From NCBI RefSeq assembly GCF_900659635.1, contig NZ_CAACVB010000001.1, forward strand, positions 62,001 through 126,000: 64,000 bases of DNA, written 5' to 3'. A program made the position numbers and the translations under genes. Within the stretch, counting starts at the first letter, position 1. Each line of letters begins with the position of its first letter. The notes beneath the pieces are model-generated. The model saw nothing but the letters and a program-made list of their open reading frames with translations. It had not been told where the DNA came from and made no database searches. Positions 1 to 9,800 of this stretch are shown here, in pieces. The DNA comes from Actinomadura roseirufa. GTDB lineage: Bacteria > Actinomycetota > Actinomycetes > Streptosporangiales > Streptosporangiaceae.

Positions 1-731
1 AGCCACACCGTCGTCGTCTCGAACGCGGGCACCGTCCGGCCCGCGCGCGCGAGCACCGCCGCCACCGGCCCGGCCCCGTGGACGGGGGCCGGCGCCGCGG
101 CCGCGATCCCGCCGCCGTCGGCCACCAGGACCACGTCCGGCGCCATGGCCGCCAAGAGCTCCCGCAGTTCCCCGGTGCGCAGCGAGGCCAGGAAGCGCTC
201 CACGACGACCCGCTGTTCCGACCGGCTCACCTGCGCCCGCGGGCGGCGGGCCGCGACGTGCTCGCGGGCGCGCCGGCCGATCTGGCGGACCGCGGCGGCG
301 GACTTGCCGAGGGCGTCCGCGATCTCGCCGTACGGCATCTCGAAGACCTCGCGGAGCACGAACACCGCCCGCTCCGTGGGCCTGAGGGTCTCCAGGACGG
401 TCAGCATCGCGATCGAGACGCTCTCGGCGAGCTCGACGTCCTCGGTCAGGTCGGGGCCGGTCAGCAGTGGTTCCGGCAGCCATTCGCCGACGTAGTCCTC
501 GCGGCTGCGCGACAGCGAGCGGAGGCGGTTGAGCGCTTGACGGGTGACGATCCGGACGAGGTACGAACGCGGGTCGCGCACCTGCGCTCGATCGACGTCC
601 GCCCATCGCAGCCAGGACTCCTGCAGCACGTCCTCCGCGTCCGCCGCCGAACCGAGCATCTCGTAGGCGACGGTGAACAGCAGACCGCGATGGGCGACGA
701 ACGGATCGTCCGTCTCGACGTCATGAGCCAT
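1..731 (-). CDS. ECF41-family RNA polymerase sigma factor (SigJ-like), partial
   Basis: Reads leftward off the window edge; about 243 N-terminal residues are visible. The start is ATG at 731, giving MAHDVETDD. Sigma region 2 lies at about residues 10-75 (DVLQESWLRW near 34-43) and region 4 at about 108-160 (LRPTERAVFVLREVF, then the EIADALGKSAAAVRQ helix-turn-helix). The linker WLPEPLLTGPD and a C-terminal SnoaL-like extension with DGGG at 205-208 are the hallmarks of group ECF41, where this extension rather than a membrane anti-sigma factor tunes activity. It starts 4 bases after the upstream carboxymuconolactone-decarboxylase-like gene, the classic ECF41 partner, so the two form one operon. 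The C-terminal end of the extension lies outside the window. Confidence 0.93.
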   Translation of the reverse strand, partial: MAHDVETDDPFVAHRGLLFTVAYEMLGSAADAEDVLQESWLRWADVDRAQVRDPRSYLVRIVTRQALNRLRSLSRSREDYVGEWLPEPLLTGPDLTEDVELAESVSIAMLTVLETLRPTERAVFVLREVFEMPYGEIADALGKSAAAVRQIGRRAREHVAARRPRAQVSRSEQRVVVERFLASLRTGELRELLAAMAPDVVLVADGGGIAAAAPAPVHGAGPVAAVLARAGRTVPAFETTTVW

Positions 732-735
732 GGCG

Positions 736-1305
736 TCAGGCCGCGCCGGACGGCTTGGGACGCTCGGCCAGCGGGATCTCGCACGCCTCGGAGTAACCCT
801 GCGAGGTGATCCCGTGCGCCGTGTTGGCCCTGGTCGACATGTTGGCGAAGCCGATGAACACGGTGAGCTCGACCAGTCCCGCCGGGCCGAGCCGGCCGAG
901 CAGGCTCGCGGAGAGCTCGTCGGTGACCGTCGTCGGCGTGTTCGTCATCGCCTCCGCGTACTCCATCACCTCACGTTCCAGCGGCGTGAAGACGTCGGAG
1001 TCCCGCCAGCGCGGCACCTCGCCGGCCTTGGCCAGATCCAGGCCCTGGTGCAGCGCCGCGAAGTAGTTGACGTCCAGGCACCAGCCGCAGCCGACCTGCG
1101 CCGCGACCGCCATGTGCGCGAACGTCTTGAGGCCCTCGCCGGCCGCGTTCCACGCGGCGATCTTGGCCGAGAACTCCTGGGTGGACGTGGCGACCTCGGG
1201 GGCGTTGAACAGCACCTCGACGGGCTCGGGTACGGCACCCAGCCGCCCAATGAGAGCCTCCCGCATCTCGGCGGGCAGGTCGGCCTTCGGAATACGCGGT
1301 GTCAT
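736..1305 (-). CDS. Carboxymuconolactone decarboxylase family protein (AhpD-like), ECF41 partner
   Basis: 189 residues. ATG at 1305 is chosen because GAGGAGA lies just upstream; a longer in-frame extension exists but has no such site. An alpha-helical AhpD/CMD-type domain carries a CGWC motif (C73, C76), the redox pair of alkylhydroperoxidase-like members; the usual downstream His is replaced by Asn (CLDVN). Proteins of this family are the commonest genes linked to ECF41 sigma factors and are assumed to be their regulated targets, possibly in redox defence. Preceded by a match to the ECF41 promoter and followed after 4 bases by the sigma gene. The actual substrate cannot be told from sequence; true carboxymuconolactone decarboxylase activity is unlikely, given the CxxC. 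Confidence 0.93.
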   Translation of the reverse strand: MTPRIPKADLPAEMREALIGRLGAVPEPVEVLFNAPEVATSTQEFSAKIAAWNAAGEGLKTFAHMAVAAQVGCGWCLDVNYFAALHQGLDLAKAGEVPRWRDSDVFTPLEREVMEYAEAMTNTPTTVTDELSASLLGRLGPAGLVELTVFIGFANMSTRANTAHGITSQGYSEACEIPLAERPKPSGAA

Positions 1306-1349
1306 GGTGTTCTCCTCATCCGGTGAGTTCGCGGCCTGTCGGGCATGAA

Positions 1350-1376
1350 GACACCGCGAGGCCCACGAATGTGACA
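1350..1376 (-). promoter_or_regulatory. ECF41-type self-regulated promoter
   Basis: On the minus strand TGTCACA (1370-1376) is followed after exactly 16 bases by TGTC (1350-1353), about 45 bases before the CMD start codon. The published ECF41 consensus is TGTCACA-N16-CGTC, so only one base differs. Position and strand fit autoregulation of the CMD-sigma operon. Confidence 0.7.
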
Positions 1377-2209
1377 GCCTCTGCCGTCCACTGGTGAACG
1401 CCGCTGATTTCCGGGACCGGTGGAGGCCCGCCCGGGAAGGTCGAACTCTCTGGACGCAGAGTTCGAGGTCTCCATCAATCAGGCCGCTCTGTGAGATTGG
1501 TCTCGGTGATTTCACCGTGGCGCCGGAGGCGTGGGGGAACGGCAGATGCCCGGCGACGACGGGTGCACGAGCCGGCAGAACCCGCTTCGGTCACACAGCG
1601 ATCAATATGGCATCGGACCGTGTTCTCTCGCCGTTCGTTCATCTGTCGCGGAAAGGGGACGGTCGGGAACGGCCCGAGATTTCATCTCAGTCCGCTGCAT
1701 GGCGGACAGAACGGTTGAGATCGACACGAACCGGCATGCGACGGCATGGAAGCCGTGGTCGTGCAGGGGCCTTCCATAGGAAACCCTTCGCGGTCGAAAC
1801 GGTGTCCGAAGGGTCGCCGCCGTCCGTAACGCCGCCGCGAACTCGAGCCAGAGCACCCCCTTGGCCTCGCGAGCCTCACCGTGATCTTGACTCCCCGTCG
1901 CCGGCTCATCAAATGTTGATGAATTCTCAAGTTCAGGGCCTCTGGGCGGTCGTGCCGGTGCCGGGGCCTCCGTGTCCGTTTAAGTGTTTTCCGTCCGTTG
2001 TAACGCTTCTCGCCTTACATGGGAGCAAAGGATGCTTTCGCGGCTTAGGCCACAAGTGCCCGGTGGGCCCTGCATCGATACGATCTTCCAGTTCGTTTAC
2101 GGGCGCCTGGAACGATGGTTCCGGCGGGCCGGTGGGCCCCTGGACGACGGACGCGTCGAAATGACCCCGGTCGCGTGCGCCCATGCCGAACCCGCGCCGC
2201 CCTTTTGCC
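1377..2209. other. Gene-free interval
   Basis: About 0.8 kb between the divergent sigma-factor operon and the isonitrile cluster. It is noticeably less GC-rich than the flanking genes, and open frames on both strands lack GC3 bias, good ribosome binding sites or recognisable domains. I see no RNA gene or mobile element here; it may hold decayed sequence. Confidence 0.5.
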
Positions 2210-2239
2210 TTGACATTCCCGCGTAGGCTCAGTTTTGAT
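2210..2239 (+). promoter_or_regulatory. Candidate -35/-10 promoter of the isonitrile cluster
   Basis: TTGACA (2210-2215) and TTTGAT (2234-2239) are separated by 18 bases in an AT-richer stretch about 150 bases before the first biosynthetic gene. The -35 box is perfect and the -10 box matches 4 of 6 consensus bases. The implied leader is long, so this is only a candidate. Confidence 0.35.
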
Positions 2240-2392
2240 GGCGAACAGTTAAGTTTGACCACTGTTTCCGAGCGCCGATGTTCTTTGGTCGGCGTCGCCG
2301 TTTCGTGATTGGCGTCCGGTATTCGGCCGGTCGCTCCATGAAGTGATTACTGAGAATGTCCGCGAGTGTACGCGCGGTGGAATGGGGGGACG

Positions 2393-3484
2393 ATGGACGA
2401 CGCCCCGGGGAGCGCCCCGCCGGTGAGCATCGCGCCGCGTGCGGGCCGCACGGCCGTGCTGTGCGGCGTAAGCGGCCATGTGCCCGCTCCGGTACTGACC
2501 AACGAGGAACTGACCAGCCGGTTCGACACGTCCGATGATTGGATCGTGACACGGATCGGCATCCGTGAGCGTCACATCGTCGAGCCCGGCTCGGCGACCT
2601 CCGATCTCGCCGCGCGCGCCGGCGCGGCGGCGCTGGCGTCGGCGGGCGTGTCGGCGGTGGACATGCTGGTGCTCGCCACGACGACCCCCGATCATCCGTG
2701 CCCGGCCACCGCGCCGGCGGTCGCGCACCGGCTCGGTCTCGGCGGCATTCCCGCGCTCGACGTGAACGCCGTCTGCTCGGGGTTCGTCTACGGCCTGGCC
2801 ACATCCGCCGGGCTGATCGCGTCCGGGCTGGCGCGCAGCGTCCTGCTGATCGGAGCCGACACGTTCAGCACGCTGCTGGACCCCGGCGACCGCGACACCG
2901 TGACCGTGTTCGGGGACGGCGCGGGCGCGGTCGTCCTGCGCGCCGGGGACATCGGCGAGCCGGGCGCGGTCCTGGCGTTCGACCTCGGCAGCGACGGCGA
3001 GCTGGCCGACCTGATCACGGTCCCGGCGGGCGGCTCGCGCGCTCCGCTGCGGCCCGGGACGCCGGTGCCCGGCGACGCGCACTTCACCATGCAGGGCCGG
3101 GCCGTCTACCGGCACGCCGTCCGCCGGATGACGGAGTCGTCGCTGGCCGTGCTCGGCGAGGCGGGATGGAAGCCCGAGGACGTCGGCCGGTTCGTCGGGC
3201 ACCAGGCCAACCTGCGCATTCTCACCACCGTGGCCGAAGAGCTCGGGATCGGCGCCGACCGCGTGTACGCGAACGTGGACCGGGTCGGCAACACCGCCGC
3301 CGCGTCGATCCCGCTGGCCCTCGCGGACGCCGCGGACGCCGGGCTGCTGCGGGCCGGCGACAGGGTGCTGCTGACGGCGTTCGGCGGGGGCGCGACCTGG
3401 GGTTCGTGCGCGCTGGTGTGGCCCGAGCCGCCGCTCTCCGCGGCGGCCGGAGCCCCGGGGGCCGAGGCGTCCTCGACCCGGTAG
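2393..3484 (+). CDS. 3-oxoacyl-ACP synthase III (FabH/KAS III-like)
   Basis: 363 residues from ATG 2393, preceded by a G-rich Shine-Dalgarno stretch; an in-frame GTG at 2366 would add 9 residues. The thiolase-fold KAS III triad is complete: Cys128 in NAVCSGF, His270 in GHQAN and Asn300 in VGNTAAAS, with the TTTPDHPCP and GDGAGAVVL landmarks of the family. FabH enzymes condense an acyl-CoA starter with malonyl-ACP; cluster-associated KAS III proteins may instead transfer acyl groups. It opens the isonitrile operon, 35 bases before the ACP gene. The characterised scoA-E and Rv0097-Rv0101 sets work without a KAS III, so here it may supply a dedicated short acyl chain or acylate the product. That role is inferred. 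Confidence 0.92.
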   Translation: MDDAPGSAPPVSIAPRAGRTAVLCGVSGHVPAPVLTNEELTSRFDTSDDWIVTRIGIRERHIVEPGSATSDLAARAGAAALASAGVSAVDMLVLATTTPDHPCPATAPAVAHRLGLGGIPALDVNAVCSGFVYGLATSAGLIASGLARSVLLIGADTFSTLLDPGDRDTVTVFGDGAGAVVLRAGDIGEPGAVLAFDLGSDGELADLITVPAGGSRAPLRPGTPVPGDAHFTMQGRAVYRHAVRRMTESSLAVLGEAGWKPEDVGRFVGHQANLRILTTVAEELGIGADRVYANVDRVGNTAAASIPLALADAADAGLLRAGDRVLLTAFGGGATWGSCALVWPEPPLSAAAGAPGAEASSTR

Positions 3485-3519
3485 CGACACGGTCCGCAAC
3501 GCCAACGAGGGAGCGGGAC

Positions 3520-3780
3520 TTGGACAGGGAACACACGCACGCCGTCATCACCAAGCTGATCCACCGCGAGGTCCCGGAGCTGACCGGCGACCTCACGCCG
3601 GCGGACGGCTTCGAGACGCTCGGCATCGACTCGATGACCATGATCGACGTGATCGTGGCCACGGAGCGGGAGCTCGGCGTGAAGATCGCCGACAACCGGC
3701 TCGCGGACGTCGCCACGGTCGGGGACCTCGTGGACGTCGTCCTCACCATTTCCAACGCACGGCAGGGAGACGAATCATGA
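3520..3780 (+). CDS. Acyl carrier protein (ScoB/Rv0100-type)
   Basis: 86 residues from a TTG start at 3520, chosen because GAGGGAG sits 7 bases upstream and no ATG or GTG gives a sensible N-terminus. The phosphopantetheine attachment motif LGIDSMT has Ser38, and length and helix pattern are typical of a discrete ACP. In isonitrile lipopeptide biosynthesis the homologous ACP carries the alpha,beta-unsaturated acyl chain loaded by the FadD10-like ligase and, later, the beta-isonitrile acyl group passed to the NRPS. Its TGA overlaps the next ATG (ATGA), showing translational coupling to the iron oxidase. Role is by family and context. Confidence 0.9.
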   Translation: MDREHTHAVITKLIHREVPELTGDLTPADGFETLGIDSMTMIDVIVATERELGVKIADNRLADVATVGDLVDVVLTISNARQGDES

Positions 3781-4664
3781 CCATTCAGACGCACACCGGC
3801 AGCCGCATCGGCACCACGGTCGAAGGGTTCGACCCGGTCAACGCGTCCGCGGACGAGATCGAGGAACTGCGGCGCACCGTCTACGAGAAGAAGATCGTCG
3901 TACTGCGCGGGCAGGACCTCGACCCGAAGGGGCTGCTGGCGCTCGGCCGCCGGTTCGGCCGCACGGAGGCCTACTACCAGCCGATGTACCGCCACCCCGA
4001 CGTCCACGAGGTCTTCGTGTCCTCCAACGTCGACGAGGACGGCCGGCAGATCGGCGTCCCGAAGACCGGAAAGTTCTGGCACTCGGACTACCAGTTCATG
4101 CCGGCCCCGTTCGACATCACGTTCATCTACCCGCGGGTGCTGCCCGAGCGCAACCGCGGCACCTACTTCATCGACATGGCGCAGGCGTACGAGCAGCTCA
4201 GCGACGAGCTGAAGGAGGCGGCCCACGACACCCGCGCGCTGCACAGCGTGCGCCGCTACTTCAAGATCCGCCCCTCCGACGTCTACCGGCCGCTGTCGGA
4301 GGTCTCGGCCGAGGTGGACGCCGAGACGCCGCCCAGCGTCCACCCGACCGTCATCGACCACCGGTTCACCGGGGAGAAGATCCTCTACATCAGTGAGGGC
4401 TTCACGCACGGCATCCAGGACGCCGACGGCCGGGAGCGTCCCGACCTGCTGAACGCGCTGCTGGAGGCGAGCGGGCAGCTCGACACCACGTTCCAGCACC
4501 CGAACATCCACCTGCAGACCTTCGAGAAGGGCGACCTGCTGGTCTGGGACAACCGGACCCTCGCCCACCGTGCGCTGCACACCACGACCCCCGAGCCCGC
4601 CGTGTCGCACCGCGTCACCGTCTACGACGAGACGGTGCGCGACTCGATGCTCAACGGCGAGTAG
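3777..4664 (+). CDS. Fe(II)/2-oxoglutarate-dependent isonitrile-forming oxidase (ScoE/Rv0097-like)
   Basis: 295 residues, TauD/TfdA fold. The iron triad is His102 and Asp104 (FWHSDYQ) and His264 (LAHRALH), with a C-terminal Arg in SHRVTVYD for 2-oxoglutarate. The Tyr-rich N-terminal stretch [17 protein letters not shown] and Lys in [12 protein letters not shown] match the substrate pocket of ScoE. ScoE converts an N-carboxymethyl-beta-amino acid (the glycine adduct of an enoyl chain) to the beta-isonitrile acid by two oxidative rounds with decarboxylation. Being flanked by the ACP, FcoT thioesterase and FadD10-like genes makes isonitrile formation far more likely than taurine or 2,4-D oxidation. 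Start overlaps the ACP stop. Confidence 0.93.
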   Translation: MTIQTHTGSRIGTTVEGFDPVNASADEIEELRRTVYEKKIVVLRGQDLDPKGLLALGRRFGRTEAYYQPMYRHPDVHEVFVSSNVDEDGRQIGVPKTGKFWHSDYQFMPAPFDITFIYPRVLPERNRGTYFIDMAQAYEQLSDELKEAAHDTRALHSVRRYFKIRPSDVYRPLSEVSAEVDAETPPSVHPTVIDHRFTGEKILYISEGFTHGIQDADGRERPDLLNALLEASGQLDTTFQHPNIHLQTFEKGDLLVWDNRTLAHRALHTTTPEPAVSHRVTVYDETVRDSMLNGE

Positions 4665-4673
4665 GGGGCCGGC

Positions 4674-5216
4674 ATGGAAACGGCCACCGCCCTCTCGGCG
4701 GGCACCGAGCACGACAGCGAGCACGGCCACGAGCACGGGAACGACGCGCCGCTGCTGGCCGATGTCCTGCGCTGCTACAAACCGCACTGCCGGTACCTGG
4801 GCTCGATGACGGTGCGCGGCACCGGTGACCGGCTCACCGGCCGCGGTGAGCTGAGCATTCCCGAGTCCTGCTATATCGACGACACCGGCCATCTCAACGC
4901 GGTCGAGGTCAACATCTGTTACAACCAGATGCTCTACTACGTGATCGCCAAGGCCGTCGACGCGAAGCTCGTTCCGGCGTTCGCGCAGTGGACGATGGAC
5001 GACTACTGGGCGAAACAACTCCCTGAGATTCTCATCGCCCGGATGCAGTGCTCGTTCGTGCGTCCCATCGACGCCCGGCATTTCTACGGCGAGTTCGAAT
5101 TGCTGCGGAGCACGCGGTTGAGGGGTCTGCTGTCGCTGGAGACCGCCTTCCGCTACTGGGACGACGCGGACGGCCGGTGCGACGGCCGCGTCCGCGTCGC
5201 GATCACCAACGCCTAA
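4674..5216 (+). CDS. FcoT/ScoD-type long-chain acyl thioesterase (hotdog fold)
   Basis: 180 residues. The core from about residue 27 contains VLRCYKPHCRYLGS, ESCYIDDTGHLNAVEVNICYNQM and VRPIDARHFYGEFEL, diagnostic of the FcoT family (Rv0098). In isonitrile biosynthesis this family adds glycine to the beta-carbon of an enoyl-ACP and releases the N-carboxymethyl-3-aminoacyl acid. The first 26 residues are unusual: an acidic, His-rich tail (EHDSEHGHEHGND) absent from the family core that could bind metal. It lies 9 bases after the oxidase and 66 bases before the ligase. Assignment to the family is strong; the glycine-adding step is inferred from the cluster. Confidence 0.92.
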   Translation: METATALSAGTEHDSEHGHEHGNDAPLLADVLRCYKPHCRYLGSMTVRGTGDRLTGRGELSIPESCYIDDTGHLNAVEVNICYNQMLYYVIAKAVDAKLVPAFAQWTMDDYWAKQLPEILIARMQCSFVRPIDARHFYGEFELLRSTRLRGLLSLETAFRYWDDADGRCDGRVRVAITNA

Positions 5217-5282
5217 CGCCCGAGGGCGGGCGGACCGCCGACGCGCCGGTCCGCCCGCCCACCCGCGCACCAAGGAGATGCG

Positions 5283-6845
5283 GTGTACCACCCGCAGTTG
5301 CAGACCCTCGCCGCGACCGTGCGGTTCCACGCCGAGCACCAGCCCGATACGGCCGCCGTCGTGTGCGCGGACCGGCGGCTGACCTACGCGGAGTTGTACC
5401 GGGGCGCGCAACAGGTCGCCCGCGCGCTCCGCGCCGGCGGCCTCGCCCGGGGGGCGCGGGTCGCGTTCCTCGGCCAGGAGTCCGTCCACTACTACGAGAC
5501 GCTGTTCGGCTGCGCGCTCGCCGAGGCGGTGCTGGTGCCGATCAACTGGCGGCTCGCCGCCGGCGAGGTGGGGCACATCCTCGCCGACTCCGCCAGCGAG
5601 CTGCTGTTCGTGGACGCCGACCTGCTGAAACTGGCGGACAACGCCCGGTCGACGATGTCCGGGCCCGCCACCGTCGTCGTCCTGGACGGCGACGACTACC
5701 ACCGCTGGCGCGCCGCCGGGAACGACGACGGCCCGCCGCCCCACCCTGCCACCGGTCCGGACGACCCGATCGTCCAGCTCTACACCAGCGGGACGACCGG
5801 CCTGCCGAAGGGCGTCGTCCTCGCCCAGCGCAGCTTCTTCGCGATCAGGGACGCGCTGGCCTCGGCGGGACTCGACTGGATCGACTGGCGGCCCGGGGAC
5901 CGCAGCCTCATCGGCATCCCCGGCCTGCACGTCGGCGGCCTCTGGTGGGCCGTCCAGGGTTTCAACGCGGGCGTCACCAACGTCGCCATGCCGAGGTTCG
6001 ACAGCCGCGCGGCGGTGGAGCTGATCCGCGACCTCGGCGTCACCACCGCGTGCGTGGTGCCGTCGATGCTGCGGCTGATCCTCGCCGAGCCGCACGCCGC
6101 GCCGGCGGACTTCGCCACCCTCCGCAAGGTCGTCTACGGCGGGTCGCCGATCTCCGAGACGCTGCTGACCGAGGCGGTGAAGGGCCTCGGTTGCGAGTTC
6201 GCGCAGATCTACGGGCTTACGGAGACCGGGAACACCGCGGTGTGCCTGCCGCCGTCCGACCACGTGCCGGGCGGCCCGCGCATGCGCGCGGCGGGCCGTC
6301 CCTACCCCGGCGTCGAGGCGAAGATCATCGACCGGTCCGGCGCGCCCGTGCCGGCGGGAACGGTCGGCGAGGTGTGCCTGCGCAGCCCGGCCAACATGCT
6401 CGAGTACTGGCGGCGGCCGGAGGCCACCGCCGAGACGCTCGTCGACGGCTGGATCCACACGGGTGACGCCGGTTACCTGGACGAGGACGGCTACGTCCAC
6501 ATCCACGACCGGATCAAGGACATGATCATCGTCGCGGGAGAGAACATCTACCCCGCCGAGATCGAGCACGTCCTCGCCAAGCACGCCGCCGTCGCGGACG
6601 CCGCCGTCATCGGCGTGCCCGACGACCGCTTCGGCGAGGCCGTCCACGCGTTCGTGGCGCTGCGGGCCGGGCACGAGGCGGGCCCGCGCGACCTGCTGGA
6701 GTTCCTGCGCGACCGGATCGCCGCTTTCAAGATCCCGAGCCGGTTCGTGTTCGTCGACCAGGTGCCCCGCAATCCCAGCGGCAAGATCCTTCGGCGCGAG
6801 CTGCGCGACGAGCAGTGGCGCGGCCGGGAACGCAAGGTCAACTGA
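5283..6845 (+). CDS. Acyl-AMP ligase / fatty acyl-ACP ligase (FadD10/ScoC-like)
   Basis: 520 residues. GTG 5283 is used because AAGGAG lies 6 bases upstream and the nearby ATG is out of frame. ANL superfamily landmarks are present: P-loop [23 protein letters not shown], the adenylate-binding [16 protein letters not shown], hinge [18 protein letters not shown] and the C-terminal [11 protein letters not shown] lysine. In this pathway the FadD10-like enzyme activates the fatty acid and loads the stand-alone ACP, then reloads the isonitrile acid. It has the full two-subdomain length. Stop lies 14 bases before the NRPS start. A CoA ligase role cannot be excluded from sequence, but the cluster argues for ACP. 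Confidence 0.92.
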   Translation: MYHPQLQTLAATVRFHAEHQPDTAAVVCADRRLTYAELYRGAQQVARALRAGGLARGARVAFLGQESVHYYETLFGCALAEAVLVPINWRLAAGEVGHILADSASELLFVDADLLKLADNARSTMSGPATVVVLDGDDYHRWRAAGNDDGPPPHPATGPDDPIVQLYTSGTTGLPKGVVLAQRSFFAIRDALASAGLDWIDWRPGDRSLIGIPGLHVGGLWWAVQGFNAGVTNVAMPRFDSRAAVELIRDLGVTTACVVPSMLRLILAEPHAAPADFATLRKVVYGGSPISETLLTEAVKGLGCEFAQIYGLTETGNTAVCLPPSDHVPGGPRMRAAGRPYPGVEAKIIDRSGAPVPAGTVGEVCLRSPANMLEYWRRPEATAETLVDGWIHTGDAGYLDEDGYVHIHDRIKDMIIVAGENIYPAEIEHVLAKHAAVADAAVIGVPDDRFGEAVHAFVALRAGHEAGPRDLLEFLRDRIAAFKIPSRFVFVDQVPRNPSGKILRRELRDEQWRGRERKVN

Positions 6846-6859
6846 CGCGGAGGCCGATC

Positions 6860-9800
6860 ATGACACTGGACACACGCAGCCTCCGCCGGGACATCGGCGA
6901 GCTGCTCTACCTCGGCCCGGACGAGATCGAGGCCGACGCCGACCTGTTCGCGCTCGGCCTGGACTCGGTCCGGCTGCTCTCCCTGCTGGAACAGTGGCGG
7001 GAGGAGGGCGCGGACGTCAGCCTGGTCGAGCTGGCCGAGCGGCCCACGCTCGCCGCCTGGGAGGGCCTGCTGCTGGCACCGTCCGGCGGCCGCGCCTCGG
7101 CGGGGCCGGCCGCCGCTTCGAGCGGGCGGCTGGCGCTCACCGAGGCTCAGCTCGGCATCTGGACCGGGCAGCGTCTCGATCCCGCGAACCCGGCCTACAA
7201 CACCGCCGAGTACGCCGACATCGCCGGACCGGTCGACGCCGAGATGTTCGAGGCGGCGCTGCGCCGCGCGGTGCGGGAGACCGAGGCGCTGAACGTCCGG
7301 TTCGCCGAGGACGAGAACGGCGACCCCCGGATGGAGCCCGCCGAACACCACTGGACGCTGCACGTCGCCGACCTGTCCGCCGAATCCGATCCGCACGCCG
7401 CGGCGCTGCGGTGGATGCACGACGACATCGCCCGTCCGGTCGACCTCGCCGCCGAGCCGCCGTTCGGCCAGGCGCTGTTCCGCCTCGCGCCGGACCGTTT
7501 CCTGTGGTACCAGCGCGTCCACCACATCGCGCTGGACGGCTTCGGGCTGTCCCTCGTCGCACGGCGGGTGGCCGACGTCTACACCGCGCTGGCCTCGGGC
7601 AGTGACCCGGGCGAGCCCGGCTTCGGGCCGCTGAGCGCGGTGGTCGAGGAGGACGCCGCCTACCAGGCGTCGCCGGAGCGCGAACAGGACCGTGCCCACT
7701 GGCTCGCCCGGTCGGCCGGCCGGACCGAGCCCGCGGCGCTCAGCGGACGCTTCGCCCGGCCCTCCGCGACGTTCCTGCGCGAGATCTTCGACGTGGACGC
7801 CGGCACCGCCGAGAACCTGCGCGCCGTGGCGCGGCGGTGCGCGGCGACCTGGCCGGACGTCGTCATCGCGGCGTGCGCGGCCTACATCGGCCGGCTGACC
7901 GGCGCGGCCGAACCCGTCCTCGGCGTGCCGGTGATGGGACGCCTCGGCTCGGCGTCGCTGCGGGTGCCGAGCATGGTGCTCAACATCGTCGCGCTGCGGC
8001 AGCCGGTGGACCCGGCGGCGGGTCTCGCCGCTCTCACCGGCGCGGTCGCCGACCGGATGCGCGCGGACCGGCCCCACCACCGCTACCGCTACGAGCACCT
8101 GCGGCAGGAGCTCGGGCTGAGCGGCGAGCGCGGCGCGCTGTACGGGCCCGCCGTCAACATCATGCCCTTCGACTACGACCTCTCCTTCGCGGGAGGCCGC
8201 GCCGAGGTCCGCAACGTCTCGGCCGGCCCGGTCGAGGACGTGTCGATCAACGTCTACGACCGCGCGGACGGCAACGGCCTGCGCATCGCCCTGGACGCGA
8301 ACCCCGCGTGCCTCGACCAGGCCGGGCTGGCCGCGCACGGACGGCGGCTGCGGCGTTTCCTCGCCACCGCCACGGCCGAGCCGGACCGCCCGATCCGCGA
8401 CCTGGACCTGCTCTTCGAGGACGAGCGCCGCGCGCTCCTGGGCACCTGGAACGACACCGCGCGGGACCTGCCGCCCGAGCCGGTGACGCGCGTGTTCGAG
8501 CGGCAGGCCGCTCGCACCCCGCAAGCCTCGGCGCTCCTGTGCGGCGACGGCGCGTCCACCGCCGAGCTGTCCTACGCCGAGCTGAACGCGCGCGCCAACC
8601 GGCTCGCGCGGTACCTCATCGCCCGGGGCGCGGGACCCGAGCGCCGCGTCGCGCTGCTCCTGCCCCGGTCCGCCGACCTGGTCGTGGCGCTGCTGGCCGT
8701 GCTGAAGTCCGGCGCCGCGTACGTGCCGCTGGATCCCGGGCTGCCCGCGCAACGGCTCGACTGGATGCTCGGCGACGTCCGCCCCGCGCTCGTGCTGACG
8801 GACGAACCCGGCCCGGCGGACGCGGCGAACCGGGTGGCGCTCGCCGACCCGGCGGTGCGCGCGGCCGTCGAGGGCGAGGCGTCGCACGATGTGACCGACG
8901 ACGACCGATCCGCGCCGCTGCGGCCCGCGCATCCCGCCTGCCTCATCTACACCTCGGGGTCCACCGGCCGTCCGAAGGGCGTGGTCACCGAACACCGGGG
9001 CGTGGCCAACCTGTACCTGCACCACCGCGCGGGGATGATCTCCGAGGCGGACGGCACCCGGTTCCGCGCCGCGCTCACCGCCCCGCTGTCGTTCGACACC
9101 TCCTGGGAGGGGCTGCTGTGGATGTTCGCCGGGCACGAGCTGCACCTCGTCCCGGACGACGTGCGCCGCGACGCCGAGGCGATGGTGCGGTTCGCGGGCG
9201 AGCGGCGCATCGACTTCCTCGACATCACCCCGTCCTATGCCGAGGAGCTGCTGGCCTGCGGGCTGCTCGACCCGGACCGCCCGCACCGGCCCAGCGTGAT
9301 CGCGCTCGGCGGTGAGGCGGCGGGGCCGCTGCTGTGGACACGGCTGCGCGACACCGCCGGCGTCACCGCCTACAACCTCTACGGACCCACCGAGGGCACC
9401 GTCGACACGCTCAGCTGCCTCCTGTCCGACAGCGCCACCCCGATCGTCGGCCGCCCGCTCGGCAACACGCGCGCCTACGTCCTGGACGCCTCGCTGCGTC
9501 CGCTGCCGCCCGGCGCGACCGGCGAGCTGTACCTGGCCGGGGTCCCCCTGGCCCGCGGCTACCACGATCGGGCCGCGCTGACCGCCGCGCGCTTCGTCGC
9601 CGACCCCTACGGACCCGCCGGCACGCGGATGTACCGGACGGGCGACCTGGCCCGATGGCGCCCGGACGGCACGCTCGACTACCTCGGCCGTTCCGACGAC
9701 CAGGTGCAACTGCGCGGCTTCCGCATCGAGTACGGCGAGATCGAGGCGACGCTGGCGCAGCACCCGGCCGTCGACCGGGCCGCCGCCCTCGTCCGCGAGG

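Noticed and set aside
1394-2164. 256-codon plus-strand frame in the gene-poor interval.
   Set aside because: No ribosome site, no GC3 bias, no domain; composition looks non-coding.
3777-4664. Taurine dioxygenase or clavaminate-type role for the first TauD-family gene.
   Set aside because: ScoE-like Tyr-rich segment and FcoT, FadD10 and ACP neighbours point to isonitrile formation.
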